NCBI RefSeq assembly: GCF_032854445.1
Contig: NC_088297.1
Span: 19,107,127 to 19,171,126, forward strand
Direction: 5' to 3'
Length of the DNA: 64,000 nt
DNA from: Liolophura sinensis
Taxonomy: Eukaryota; Mollusca; Polyplacophora; Chitonida; Chitonidae
Part shown: positions 22,671-33,735 of the stretch, in pieces
How positions within the stretch are numbered: position 1 is the stretch's first letter
Layout: each line of letters begins with the position of its first letter
The notes under the pieces: generated by a model
Database searches by the model: none
Seen by the model: only the letters and a program-made list of their open reading frames with translations
What the model was told of the DNA's origin: nothing
Translations under genes and position numbers: made by a program

Positions 22671-23666
22671 ATGGATGAACTTCGTAAAGATGAAAAAGAA
22701 AGAGACAAAGTCAGCGCTCGTTCCAGGCTCTACTTCTGTCTCATGGCGGTCACTCTGCTCTACAGCAGCATTGTTTATCTCATCCCACACGGGATGAAAG
22801 ACTGGGGCGAATGGGGAGTGTATCATATGAAGGTTTTGGCCTGTTTCATCGCTTTCAACTGCGTGGCGAACTTTCTGTGTTTGATATGTTACGACACAAG
22901 TATAAAAAAGATAAAAGACAGACCCGGATTGCCGCGACATTTGTGGGAAAAACCGCCCGACCGCTTTATTCCGTATCTCTACAACCACTCACAGAATAGC
23001 AGAGGCGTTGTCATGCAAAACGGGTCGACTGTGGACCAGAAATACGAGCGGAATCACATGGATTGTAAGGATGGCCTTCCGTGGAGCTATTGTGACATAT
23101 GTGACATCGACCTTCCACCACGCGCAGTTCACTGTTCCACGTGTAAGAAGTGTATCTTAAAACGGGATCACCACTGTTATCTAACCGGCGTTTGTGTGGG
23201 CCATTACAACCAGCGGTATTTCGCCATGTTAGGGTTTTACACCATGGTGTCCTGTGTTTGGGGTTTCTGTTTGACTCGTGTGTACCTCATCGCAAATGCC
23301 TGGGATGTTTTTTCGTGGATAGATTTTTTCCCGCCTTATAGTTTGTACCGCGTCTTAAGTGGGTCGTTAGAATTTCACATTTTCATCATGATACATCATT
23401 TGTGGATATTATTTCTCTTTGGCTTTGCAGGTTTCATGTACTTCACTTGCCAGATAATATTGATCGTACTTAACAAAACGCTGTACGAGTTCACCAAGAA
23501 AGACCGTTACCGATCCACAACTTCTGTTGCCAGGAACTTCCGGTCTGTTTTCGGCGATTTCTGGTTGATAAATTTCATCTTTCCCGCTCAAATTATATTT
23601 CGCCAATCAGATGACGGTTATCACTGGGTAGGTCTTAAGATGAAACAGTCGGAGCACATTTTGTAA
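22671..23666 (+). CDS. ZDHHC palmitoyltransferase (second tandem copy), possibly N-terminally frameshifted
   Basis: 331 aa if translation starts at this ATG (A at -3, G at +4). The DHHC domain is complete: C-D-I-C, PPRAVHC, STC, KKCILKRDHHC, YLTGVC, VGHYNQRYF. Two hydrophobic segments lie on each side, then TLYE and a conserved end (FPAQIIFRQSDDGYHW). Identity with the first copy is highest in the DHHC domain and the flanking FIPYLYNHSQ and RSTTSV blocks, and low in the membrane segments. No coding introns. A stop codon lies two codons upstream in this frame, and the conserved first ~24 residues lie in another frame (22600). The product from this ATG keeps all membrane segments and the catalytic site, so the gene may still work even if the frameshift is real. 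Confidence 0.88.
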   Translation: MDELRKDEKERDKVSARSRLYFCLMAVTLLYSSIVYLIPHGMKDWGEWGVYHMKVLACFIAFNCVANFLCLICYDTSIKKIKDRPGLPRHLWEKPPDRFIPYLYNHSQNSRGVVMQNGSTVDQKYERNHMDCKDGLPWSYCDICDIDLPPRAVHCSTCKKCILKRDHHCYLTGVCVGHYNQRYFAMLGFYTMVSCVWGFCLTRVYLIANAWDVFSWIDFFPPYSLYRVLSGSLEFHIFIMIHHLWILFLFGFAGFMYFTCQIILIVLNKTLYEFTKKDRYRSTTSVARNFRSVFGDFWLINFIFPAQIIFRQSDDGYHWVGLKMKQSEHIL

Positions 23667-24051
23667 CCAGTGACTTGTATTAGACAAGCGGTAAGTCATG
23701 GACAATCTTGAATTACCATTGGCTTTGCTGTAGTCTTTTAGAATGAGAACTTACGCCTGGAGATGCATGTGTACACAACTGTTAATCGAATGTATATTGA
23801 CCTACATGCCATGGTTTGTGTCATTGTACGTGAATTTATTTTTGCTGACCCACATTAACATGAAACATGTAATATAAGTAATAAGTAATGTATTGGATAG
23901 GATCATGGGTCAACACACGACAAAGAGTCGCTTCAGGGTCAATTCAGGACGTCTTTAAGTCAAATTCACATAGACCGATATCTTCAACGCGATAGGTGTA
24001 TTTTTGGAACATGGAAGAAGAAGTGGACAAGAGTTGTGTCCAGTTAAGATT

Positions 24052-24057
24052 AATAAA
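24052..24057 (+). terminator. Likely polyadenylation signal of the second ZDHHC gene
   Basis: AATAAA 386 nt past the stop; a second AATAAA lies near 24167. Either would give a 3'UTR of normal length. Confidence 0.45.
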
Positions 24058-24767
24058 ACTAAAAAAGCTGAAATAGGGATAATATTATTTTTTTTTCCAT
24101 GTAAAACCATAAGGACAGAAGTAGATGAATTGCTTGAACGGTGGGACATTCATTTAACCGGGGACTGAATAAAATAGTTTCAGAATATTTCAGTGTAGCT
24201 TTTATACGTAAAAATGCACTTTAAGAAGCACACCAAGGCCTTAAAATGATGCTTTTGATGTCAAATTAATTCACAAAACAAAAATTTGATAAGATTTGAT
24301 AAGAGCGGAACGATTATCAGTGTCTATTAGACGAGGGTCCATGGGCCGCCTAGGCCCCGGAAGCTCAGGGATATTAGATTTCTGGAGAGAGAATCTGAGT
24401 GATTTTGAACTGTTTCAAATGCAGATTTGGCCAATGTGTACACACTCATTTTCACATAAAAAAAAACAAACAAACAAACAAACCACAAAACAACTCAAGT
24501 TCAGCTTAGGTGGGGTTGAAAACAGGCTGTCCCTGAATATATAGTATTTATTGTCATGGGTTCCAGAGTTACGAACAGTACAAGTAAAACTGCGGCATTT
24601 GTGTTGTCCACCAGACAGAAGTGGCTACTGCTGCCTGCCCGGTACGATTCAAGTACGTAATTATGTAAAACACGCCGTCTTCCACCGGGAACAGTATGGA
24701 ATGGTTCACATAACAGGTCTAAATAGGCCTATGTACTATTTAGTATAAATATCTGTAAAATGAATGT

Positions 24768-24901
24768 TAATAGCTAGGTAAGAAATATAGGCTTAAATAC
24801 TTTTTTCGCCAACTTGAGCGGAATATTTTTGCCTTAATAGCTAGGTAAGAAATATAGGCTTAAATACTTTTTTCGCCAACTTGAGCAGAATATTTTTGCC
24901 T
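24768..24901. repeat. 67-bp perfect-looking direct duplication
   Basis: Two adjacent copies of a unit beginning 'ttaatagctaggtaagaaat' and containing 'cttttttcgccaacttgagc'; only one or two differences. The similarity implies a recent duplication. Confidence 0.93.
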
Positions 24902-25261
24902 TGCCCCAGCCTATGCCCCTGAGACTGGACTAACAGTAGTGTTGTATTAGGCCGAGACTGGGATTAAGAGTTGAGTCCGGCTTAACTTTTAATACACTTT
25001 TGAACAACCGGCTACAGATCTCGCAAATCTGACTGCGGCTAACACAGGAGGTCTGTCTGGTTCCTGACAGAGAAGGACGCAGGTTTCCCTCACTCATAAA
25101 TCTGTCCGTGCTCATAAAGACAACAGCTTACTTCTTGAAATAACAACAACAAAAAAAAAAACTATATGTAATATTCTACATGCCTAATCAAAAGAGGCAC
25201 GTTTCTATAATGCCTTTAGTCTGATACTCTTCATATGCAATCTGGCATCCGTTTGTGGGTT

Positions 25262-25451
25262 GACGTCGCCGCTTTACGACAAGGGAGGGCTAATCAGTGC
25301 ATTAATATTATTTATAATTGATTCAGTTTATTTCCACATGAGTTAATGCAATAAATTAAATTCATATGGTTGTGCACAATCTTCAGTACATTGTGCTCCC
25401 ACCCAAATTAAAACACACTGATTATCCTTCGTGTGCCGTAAAGCGACGATG
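25262..25451. mobile_element. MITE-like hairpin with an AT-rich loop
   Basis: The left arm 'gacgtcgccgctttacgac' through 'ctaatcagtg' is the inverted copy of the right arm 'cactgattatccttcgtgt' through 'gtaaagcgacgatg', with a few mismatches. The arms are about 36 bp and flank about 115 bp of AT-rich sequence. Confidence 0.7.
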
Positions 25452-25967
25452 TCTCGGGACGTTACCATGACGTTGAAACTGGAAATTTTCATATTAAGGA
25501 CGTCTATTTAAAGATTATTTATATTTTATCATTCACTCTCATGTCATGCTGTTTTTTTTTGTTTTTTTGCTCGGTTAAAATGGTTATCACCAATATTATT
25601 ACATCGTGCTTGTTTTTATCCTTATTTCAGAGGTATTTCTCACAATGACATTAAAGAACTGTTCTTATAATTGTAAATTATATGGCAGCAAATAACTTTC
25701 CAACATCTGCGCAGTTTCGAATCTCGATTTTTGCAGTTTCGATTATGTATGTTTTGTGTAAAGATGATTTTTGTGCCATTTCTTGTTTTTTTTTTGTACA
25801 CATTCATTAAAAGTCACTATCATCTCCTGAATATTGTGGTGCTTTTTGTAGATTTGTAAATTTATATTATTTATGTATTTACTTGATTGGTGTTCGGTGT
25901 CTATGATAAATGCACGATGGTAGTCAGATATATATTGGCGACGGAATTTTGGCTTGCATACAAAGCC

Positions 25968-26078
25968 CTGGGGGCTGTTTCTTAAAGCAGTTGTAACGTT
26001 TAAGTTGGTCGATAGTACCAAGACGGCGTCAGAATCGTCGTGGTGATTAGGCGGGCGTAACGATGAGAAACAGACCGC
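25968..26078. mobile_element. Short hairpin MITE-like element
   Basis: 'ggctgtttcttaaagcagtt' with 'gtaacgttt' at the left and 'ggcgtaacgatgagaaacag' with 'accgct' at the right are partial inverted copies. The style matches the hairpin at 12803. Confidence 0.45.
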
Positions 26079-26319
26079 TGATAAAACAATTCCGCTCCAC
26101 CAGGTGCCTTATAAACAACTCTGCAAATGGTTTAATCGTAACAAGCGATGGCCAGCGATTCAAACAATATCACCCAATCAAGATATATAAGCGTGGGATC
26201 ATTCGTGATTGCACCTCGAATTTTCTCACAGAACTTTGTTTATCAAGCGGTCAGAGACATGACTGTAATCACCAATCATCTGTGTTCTCAACATGTCTCG
26301 TCATAGTAGTTACAGTCAG

Positions 26320-26577
26320 TCAGTGTGTGAGTGAGTGAGTGTTTGAGGTTTAACGTCGTACTTAACAATTTTTCATATGACGACGAAGGAATCCTTAGAA
26401 TGCATGTAATGTACCTCCTTTTCACAGGACGGATTTCCACCGCTCTTTTATCTAGTGCTGCTTCACTGAGACGCCTTACCGAAGGCAAGTAAGCTGCCCC
26501 GCCCGAGCCATTACTGATACGGGTCAACCGGTCATTGCATTATCCCCTTCATGCTGAACGCCAAGCGAGTGGTAGTT
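26320..26577 (-). mobile_element. tRNA-derived SINE (family 1), tRNA head deleted
   Basis: It runs from 'gtgagtgagtgagtgtttga' through 'cttaacaatttttcatatga', 'ttttatctagtgctgcttca' and 'ccttcatgctgaacgccaag'. It then breaks into unrelated sequence before the tRNA-like end. Confidence 0.85.
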
Positions 26578-26744
26578 ACAATCAGCTTAGTCTACAACTG
26601 GTGCAGGAATTAACCAGAACCCACATTTTGAACTCTGTAATTGATGTATTAAGCAACTGGTCTTGCACACAGCTGAGTAATATTTGTTTATTTATTCTTT
26701 TGATCGTTTTTTTGATCAGCAAATAATATCACCAGAGTTATTTA

Positions 26745-26925
26745 TTTATTTCTTTATTTGATTAGTGTTTTGCGTCGTACTCAAGAACATTTCACTTATA
26801 CGACGGCAGACAGCATTATGGTGGGAGGAAACGGGGCAGAGCCTGGTAAAAACCCACAACCATCTGCAGGCTGCTATCACACCTTCCCACGTACGGCCGG
26901 AAGAGGAAGAGGGATGAAAACAGAC
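26745..26925 (-). mobile_element. SINE (family 2), reversed, 5' truncated
   Basis: 'tttatttgattagtgttttg' with 'cgtcgtactcaagaa', 'attatggtgggaggaaacgg' and 'cccacaaccatctgcaggct' are the reversed tail, body and upper body of family 2. Confidence 0.85.
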
Positions 26926-27084
26926 CTAAACGGCCATAGACATTTTTTTTTTATCTGACGTGTTTGCTAACAAATAACCAAGTTTTAACCAGGAATTCTT
27001 ACGACGCCATTGAGTGTGCCATTTAGAGTAACCAGACACACAATATCATGTCACTCGTACCCCAGGCGCAGAACTCGCTCCTGA

Positions 27085-27190
27085 TTGGTTAAAACTGATA
27101 ACATGGCGGCGCTTTCGAATTTCTCACTGTGCGGGATTTTGATATTTCGGTTGTGCAGCATCACAATTATAAAAATGTATGCTGCTTAAA
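27085..27190 (+). promoter_or_regulatory. CCAAT plus YY1-like cluster (possible promoter)
   Basis: 'gattggttaaaactgataac' (inverted CCAAT) is followed by 'atggcggcgctttcg', a YY1-like site. Its ATG opens a 28-codon frame without recognisable content. No gene is seen downstream that clearly needs it. Confidence 0.2.
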
Positions 27191-27264
27191 CTTTGAGTTG
27201 GACACTTTATGGATGCTTATATATATTTTGGTCTAGTGTTATCTTTCCTTTAAATATTATACTC

Positions 27265-27360
27265 TAGAATGTTTCGCTTATACGATGGCGGCCAGTTTTA
27301 TGAGGAGAAAGTAAACCACAAACCATGGGCAAGCTAATTCCGAACTTTCCCACGTGTGAC
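27265..27360 (-). mobile_element. Diverged SINE fragment (family 2)
   Basis: 'aatgtttcgcttatacgatg' with 'gcggccagttttatgaggag' and 'aactttcccacgtgtgac' correspond to the reversed body of family 2. Confidence 0.5.
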
Positions 27361-28899
27361 GTACATTTACGTCATATTGTTGGGAGATAAGTGGTTTCCA
27401 GCGAACTTCATGTAACACCGCACAAGAGAGCTTGACATTTATCTTGGAATGAAAACCCCGAAAACAATCGAACAGGAGATCTTGGAAATTTCCTGTTCGA
27501 GAATGGGATTGAAACACTTTTGGATCACCTTGAATCCGACTGAAAGGCAAGCATAACCCCTACAGGAATCCCTCAGGGATCTGTGTATAATCTCTCAGGG
27601 AGTTGTAAACTTTAGGCCGCTATTTTGGTTACGTAAAAGAAAATATCATGTTCCCTCCTTAATTCTTCTTCAGAACGAACATCACAGTAGGTGGTCAGCG
27701 ACAAACAATGACACCAACATAAAATTTACATCTCCCAATGCAAAATAAGGTGCCACACATTCGATAAAATTCCATCAAAACTTCAACTTCATCTACTCAT
27801 TTTGGCCGACATTGATATACTGTACTTCATTGATATTTTACTTTTGTGGTAAAAGATATGACGTCAGTTTATTTTTTCACTAAATATTTTTAAAAGTCAA
27901 CGGAATACAGTGGCAACAACCTAAACTTTATAGCCTATAACCAAAACAACCCCAATATAAGTCGTCGCTCATTCCACAAAATTCTCAAACCTACAATTTT
28001 CAGCTTTTCATAGTTGCTGACACATATGCAGTTCTTCCCAACTGAAATGCCATGCCATGGTTACCACACAGCCAGTCATGGTGTTCTGAAACCCCTTCGA
28101 AAGGGACCAAGCAGTGTCCATTACAAAGCCTTAATATGTGTATCACGTGAGTCTCACCAACGAGGAGGCGGAAACATTAATAACTGCATGGCTCACCTTA
28201 TTAAATTTTCTGTGTGATGGATTAGAAAAGAAAAGATAACGATAGACCGAATGTATGGATGCATGGATTAAAGATATTCGTACAGGAAGTTTAAGAAGCA
28301 AAACTTTTTTTATATTTGTGATGCACAACCGAGTTATATCGCAGTCTATAGTATAAATAAAATCAGGCACATTGAAAAAATTGTTATCACTTTTAACCAA
28401 TCAGAAGAGAGCTGTTTCTTTAACTCGAGGGCGCGTCAGTTTGCGATTACTTCACACGAACACTGTTTTCCTTTAAAGTGTGGTTCGAGTCAGGCGACAT
28501 CGTGTTTCCGGTAGCTGATGGCCTCGTAAGGATTCCATGTTAGAAGATGATTTACAGAGTTGCCAAGCGCGTCAAAAAAAAAAAAATGTCTGTGATCGTT
28601 TAGATCTATTTTAGCCCCGTCCTAAATAACCCAATTTATATTATTTGTTGTCTTTTATATTATTTGTTGTATTTAGGCTGGGCTGACAAACGGGGACCCA
28701 TGATCAATCGATTGTCCCCTCAGGGCATGCAACCTGTACATCACATGACAGGTAAAATAATGAAGTACCTTTTGGTGCAAGCAATGGCGAATCGGGAACA
28801 AGCTGGGTTGATCATGATCATTGTCTTGTTGTTCACAAAACGTCGTTGCTATGGCAGGAAAGAAAGATAAACAGATTTGGCCTGTGTTACTGTTGGCAG

Positions 28900-28922
28900 A
28901 GGGGGTGGGGGTGGGGGTGGAG
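28900..28922. repeat. Short GT/G-rich run
   Basis: Repeats of gggggt/gtgggg (28899-28920), about 20 bp. No other structure is recognised in the surrounding 27.4-29.1 kb. Confidence 0.7.
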
Positions 28923-29189
28923 GGTTGGCTCTCTATTAGTTTTGATGCATTAGGGGGACATTATACAGGCATTCTAAACTTGCACAGAACATCACACGAC
29001 ACGCTCGTGTATTTCAATCCTCAACTGACTCCATCGATGGTCTAGCTTATTTGCCAATCAGCCTGGCTAACACAGTAATTCAGTTAAAATGTATGACTGG
29101 GGTTTAGTATAATGGACTACTGTAATTCTTCTAATTTTTGAGACATCTGTCGAGCTCCTATTAGTCAATAGACACGTAATTGGATCAGG

Positions 29190-29449
29190 AATTCATTAAA
29201 AAAGTCGATATGTTAATTTTAACAGAAAATCTGTTGTCTGAGTGATGCTAGAATGTTATGTATTCTGCTATTATAACACAGTATTCTGTCATATTCAACA
29301 TAATATCCTGTTAATCTAACATAATCTTTATGTTGAACTAATACAGCATGATTTAACAGAACAATCTGCGGCAATCTCCAAATACATTCTAGCATCACCC
29401 AGACAACAGATTTTCTGTTGAAATTAACAGATTAATTTTTTGAGTGTGG
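29190..29449. mobile_element. MITE-like element, copy C
   Basis: The left arm 'gttaattttaacagaaaatc' with 'tgttgtctgagtgatgctag' is inverted at the right as 'ctagcatcacccagacaaca' with 'gattttctgttgaaattaac' and 'ttttttgagtgtgg'. It is about 260 bp, with an interior rich in 'aacataat' motifs. It is the best preserved of the family in this window. Confidence 0.85.
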
Positions 29450-31597
29450 ACTGTTTCTCTTTCTCTTTAGGTTAGTCCATCTAATGAACAACATATAAAT
29501 GTCTTTACTATTCGAAAAAACTGAGAGACAGTTGTAATTTTTTGCTATCCGCACTAATTATTAAAACACTTACAGGCATATTGTAGCATATAGAATGTAA
29601 AACGAGAACGTAACATGTACTATAACATTTATATAAAATGCCGTTTAGTACAAATAAAACACTTTCTCTCTTCACTCATAATAATGACATCTCCAGTCCC
29701 ATCGGTAAATTGGTCTCCTATTAACTGCGCAGATTGGATAGAGTTCCTAGTAGGCATACTCTAATAGAATCCACTTTTATCTCCCAGCATTATTCATAAT
29801 TTGTGACACAATGACACAAATGGAACAAGAGGTGGTATAATGCGGCGTTGACCATCCAACTCCCCACAGCGGATGATTCGCTACTTGAATATCTCTGCTA
29901 CCACCGGTAATCCACAAACAAAACCTTAAAAAAGACCACAGGCATGTGATCGGCTTGGGACAGATGTTACAGAAAATTTTCCAGCATTCTCAAACCCTTC
30001 CATCTCCGTATATATTTTTACCTAATATGTATATTCGTTCCATTTTAGTCATAGCTTGTAGAGAATGGCTCAGTGCTATAGACGGGTCCTACTTCGTTCT
30101 TGTTTTCAATACACATTTAAAATTAGATCCGCGCAAGGAAATCCTGACCAGTTGTGATGTGCCAAACCTAGTCACGACCGCGAAGACCCCACAAGGACGA
30201 AAGGTCAGCAATACCTGCTGACGTCAGTGATAACGAGGTGAGAATATGAAAAAGAGCATGCGCTGTCGAGGAGTTTAGTTGAAAGCAGAAGCTTGTTGCG
30301 TGAGCATGACGGAAGAGGGCCCGGATGAAACAACTTTCAGCGGTGACAGAGTGTGCAGGGTGCAATTGTAAACACACACACGACAGGCATGTATACATAT
30401 ATCCTACGGACTGACAAAGCTGACCGGTTTACGTAGGCCATGTCTACCGCTACATTTAACTCGGCCACATATTTGAGGTTGTGTAGGTCAATACTATCGG
30501 TCGATTTATTACAGAAGACGTGTCTTGGTTGAAGCGGATTTGAGTTCCAAGTGGCGCATTCCTAGGAAGTTAGATTGGCTATAGCCCTACATCGTGATCG
30601 TGGCTTTACAGACCCTGTGTTCAAGGGCTGAACACATGCAGTGGCCTCCACAAGGCTGTGTTGTGCAGGATATACGTGGTGCATAAGCCCATCCGTGAGC
30701 CGCGACCTCTGACCCACATTGACGGACGCCTCGTGTAAATCGGCTGTGTATACATGCTTGCAGTATACTGGGAACACGAGTGCTCCATTCCTAAACGGCA
30801 GGAGACTGATAAAGGCGAAAAACCAGGCTATGGTACTGAATACAAGGTTGGTACGTTCGCGAAGCTTAGGTTATACAGATCCTGAACGAAAGTATGACTC
30901 CTCCCCGCCCCAGGGGCTAACCATTATCTAGTTTTGGCCTGCCTCCATGATATATGTCTATACGTGGCAATAACGTAGGTTATATCGTCTAATAAGTAAT
31001 ATATTGACGTGTAATTGAGCTGAGACCTAGCTAAGACAGCATATAAGCCTATGTATATACAGATATCGGCTCGGAAAGCTGTCACACTCACAGATAGTTA
31101 ACCATGTCAGAAAGCTGCATACATACGACTGTATACATTTAGTAGGCTTATATAGTAGGGCGTGGGGGTATAAGTAGCCCGTAAAGGTAAGCAGTGTGTA
31201 TGGTGACGTAATACCGCTTATATTACGAGCCTGGAGATATTAGCCGTCAAAGTAATACGTTCGAGCACGTGTCGAATACAGCTATATGCTAGGGGGCACG
31301 TGTATGAAGGCCACGTGCAAAAAAATTGTGGAAAACCATGAAATAATGTGTCTTTTTGCTAAACCATTTTTGGTTAGCAGTGTTAGTAATTAAGGTGATA
31401 GTTATTACTGTCAGGATGCGTGTGACTGAATTGAATGAACGAGCGAACGTACATGTATTATAAACAAGTTGCACAATGAATGCAGGATTAAGAATATATA
31501 GAAGATTAAATGAAAACAGAGAGATTGAATAAATGAATGAGTGAATAAGTTTTAATGAAGACATTGCCAAATGGAAACAGGATGTAAGATTAAATGA

Positions 31598-31740
31598 ACA
31601 GGTTGCTGGCAGACTTTCCCACGTACGTCAGGAGAGGAAGCCAGCATGAGCTGGACTTGAACTCACTGCGACCGCATTGGTGAGAGACTGCTAGGTCATT
31701 GCTCCACTGAGGCATGTCAATCCCCTCGGCCACAAAGACC
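31598..31740 (-). mobile_element. SINE head and upper body (family 2), reversed
   Basis: 'gttgctggcagactttccca', 'gaagccagcatgagctggac', 'ttgaactcactgcgaccgca' (inverted B-box), ending near 'ccactgaggcatgtc'. Confidence 0.8.
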
Positions 31741-32051
31741 ACCAGAATTAATGCGTGATCCTGGGGTATAATGCGGACTATATATGACCTAACTAAATAG
31801 GTTTGTTATTTCAGATATTCTGGTTTGCTCAACTCGTAAACCTGACTGCAGTTATGTAAGTGAACAATTCTTTCGGTACGGCGTTAAACACCATAGACAA
31901 TCAATCCTGAACGGTTTAGCGGAGGCAACCATCTAGACATTATACGTCGTACTTGAGCCAGTGGGAACTGGATGAAGGACCGGCCATTACCAGTCATGTG
32001 ATCAAGTATTCGCAATATTTACACTCGTGCCAAGAATAGACATATACGTTG

Positions 32052-32140
32052 TATGGTTCCTTCCCACGATAATGCTGGCCGCCATCGGATAAGTGAAAGA
32101 TTTTTAGTACAGCGTAAAACACCAATCAAATAAATAGATA
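32052..32140 (+). mobile_element. SINE 3' fragment (family 2)
   Basis: 'ttcccacgataatgctggcc', 'acagcgtaaaacaccaatca' and 'aataaataga'. Confidence 0.75.
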
Positions 32141-32449
32141 TGCCTACACAGCCAAACCATATAGGCATATACATGTTAAAATGGTAGACATGAGACGTGT
32201 TTTCTATATAACACCAATGTTTTTGAGAAAATGTTGGAAATTTACTGAAAATGTTATGGTTACAAAAAGGACGCCAGCCTATGTTTTAATAAAAAAAAAC
32301 GTAGGCCTGTGCGTGTATAATCCCATCATATACGTGTAATGCGTTTATGGATAACACGTCTTCGTTGAAATAAAATCAGGAAGGCATTTGCACATTAATG
32401 CGTGTGTTTTCATAACTGCATGTACGGGTAGTTAATATTTGCAGTGTTG

Positions 32450-32545
32450 TTTCTTGCATATTCTTTTTGGAACTTGTGTTGTTTTGGAAATGGATCTTGC
32501 GATTATTGACCTCATGGTTTGCGAGTGGTTTTCGAATGTCCGACT
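32450..32545 (+). repeat. Dispersed repeat R2
   Basis: 'ttggaaatggatcttgcgat' with 'tattgacc' and 'gcgagtggttttcgaatgtc'. Related stretches are at 40850-40980, 58605-58745, 58975-59110 and 59305-59400, and in reverse at 57545-57655. Confidence 0.6.
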
Positions 32546-33214
32546 TAGAAAAATGCTATATTTTCATGATTGAGTGATATACATGTAGGCTGTTAACATC
32601 GATTGAGGATAAATACTATCGGGGGACTTCGCTCGTAGAAGGAAACGACAAGCAGACGACGAGGTGAAAGATAACATGGAAGGATACAGGCAAATGAACA
32701 ACATTCAGAGAAGTACGGGTGATAATAACCAGACATAATGGTCTGTAATACAACAGAACAATGTACACAGCATGTATAAATTGTAAACGTCAAGCCTGAT
32801 TTTTGCCTTATAAGGCCGTGAAGCAGAGTTTTGCATTAACGCCCATGTTATTTGGAAAATGATCTCATGTCTGTGTTTCAGCGAGTGTAAAGCGTGTTGA
32901 CGCGAGTAAAAGGACAAATACCCGGATGTCCGCGGTTTCGAATAGCTCTACCTGACAATTAGTACAGATTGTAGGTTTAAATGTTGCTCCGATGAGGCCG
33001 TATTTTATTTCAAAGCGCAGTTATGGTTAAAATGTGGCATTAAAGCATGGGATTTATCCGGTACCAGGCAAATGGCAGTCGGGTTTGTTTCATCCAGTCT
33101 GACCGCCGAAATATAGGCCTAAATGAAGTATTCTTGGATTAGGGGTTTTATTTTATGTGTTAATTTTATTTGTTTATTTTATTTATTGATTTTGTTTTGT
33201 TTATTTTCTTGTTT

Positions 33215-33450
33215 ATTTTATTGGTGTTTTACGCTGTACTCAGTAATATTTCGCGTATACGGCAGCGGCCAGCATTATGGTGGGAGGAAACCAGGCAGAG
33301 CCAGCGAGAAACCCACGACCTTTCGTAGGTTGCTGAAAGCCCATCACACGTTCTGAAGTCACCATCAGCTGGATTTGTACTCACAGCTATGGCATTGATG
33401 AAACGCTCCTGGCTGCACTAGTACGCTAACCAAGGACACAGGCGTTTAAT
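33215..33450 (-). mobile_element. SINE (family 2), reversed, near full length
   Basis: 'tattggtgttttacgctgta', 'attatggtgggaggaaacca', 'gagaaacccacgacctttcg', 'ctggatttgtactcacagct' and a degraded tRNA-like head to about 33450. Confidence 0.8.
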
Positions 33451-33484
33451 AATACCAAAATAATATATAAATGTGTACAATAGA

Positions 33485-33735
33485 AAACAAAACAGCATGT
33501 AGGAGTAAAACCAGAGCAGCGAAGACAATGTGGCTGGTTAGCAAATGGTCACGAGTGACCGGTGAAATCCAGCCTCTTGGCAGTTTACCTCAAGTATGGT
33601 TTGCCAGCAAACTGCAGATGTTTGTGCGTTTCTTCCCGCGCGCTGCCTGGTATCCTCTCACCTTAATGCTGGCTGCAGTCGTATAAGTTAAATATTCTTG
33701 AGTACGGCGTAGAACACCAATCATATGTACAGTAT
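33485..33735. repeat. Reversed R1 fragment followed by a SINE (family 2) 3' half
   Basis: 33485-33600 carries 'gagtaaaaccagagcagcga' and 'gagtgaccggtgaaatccag', as in the reversed R1 copy at 60665. From about 33600 the sequence becomes plus-strand family 2 SINE: 'ctgcctggtatcctctcacc', 'taaatattcttgagtacggc', 'gtagaacaccaatcat'. Confidence 0.65.

Noticed and set aside
22545..22988. 147-codon minus-strand ORF
   Set aside because: It is antisense to the conserved ZDHHC coding sequence, with no motif of its own.
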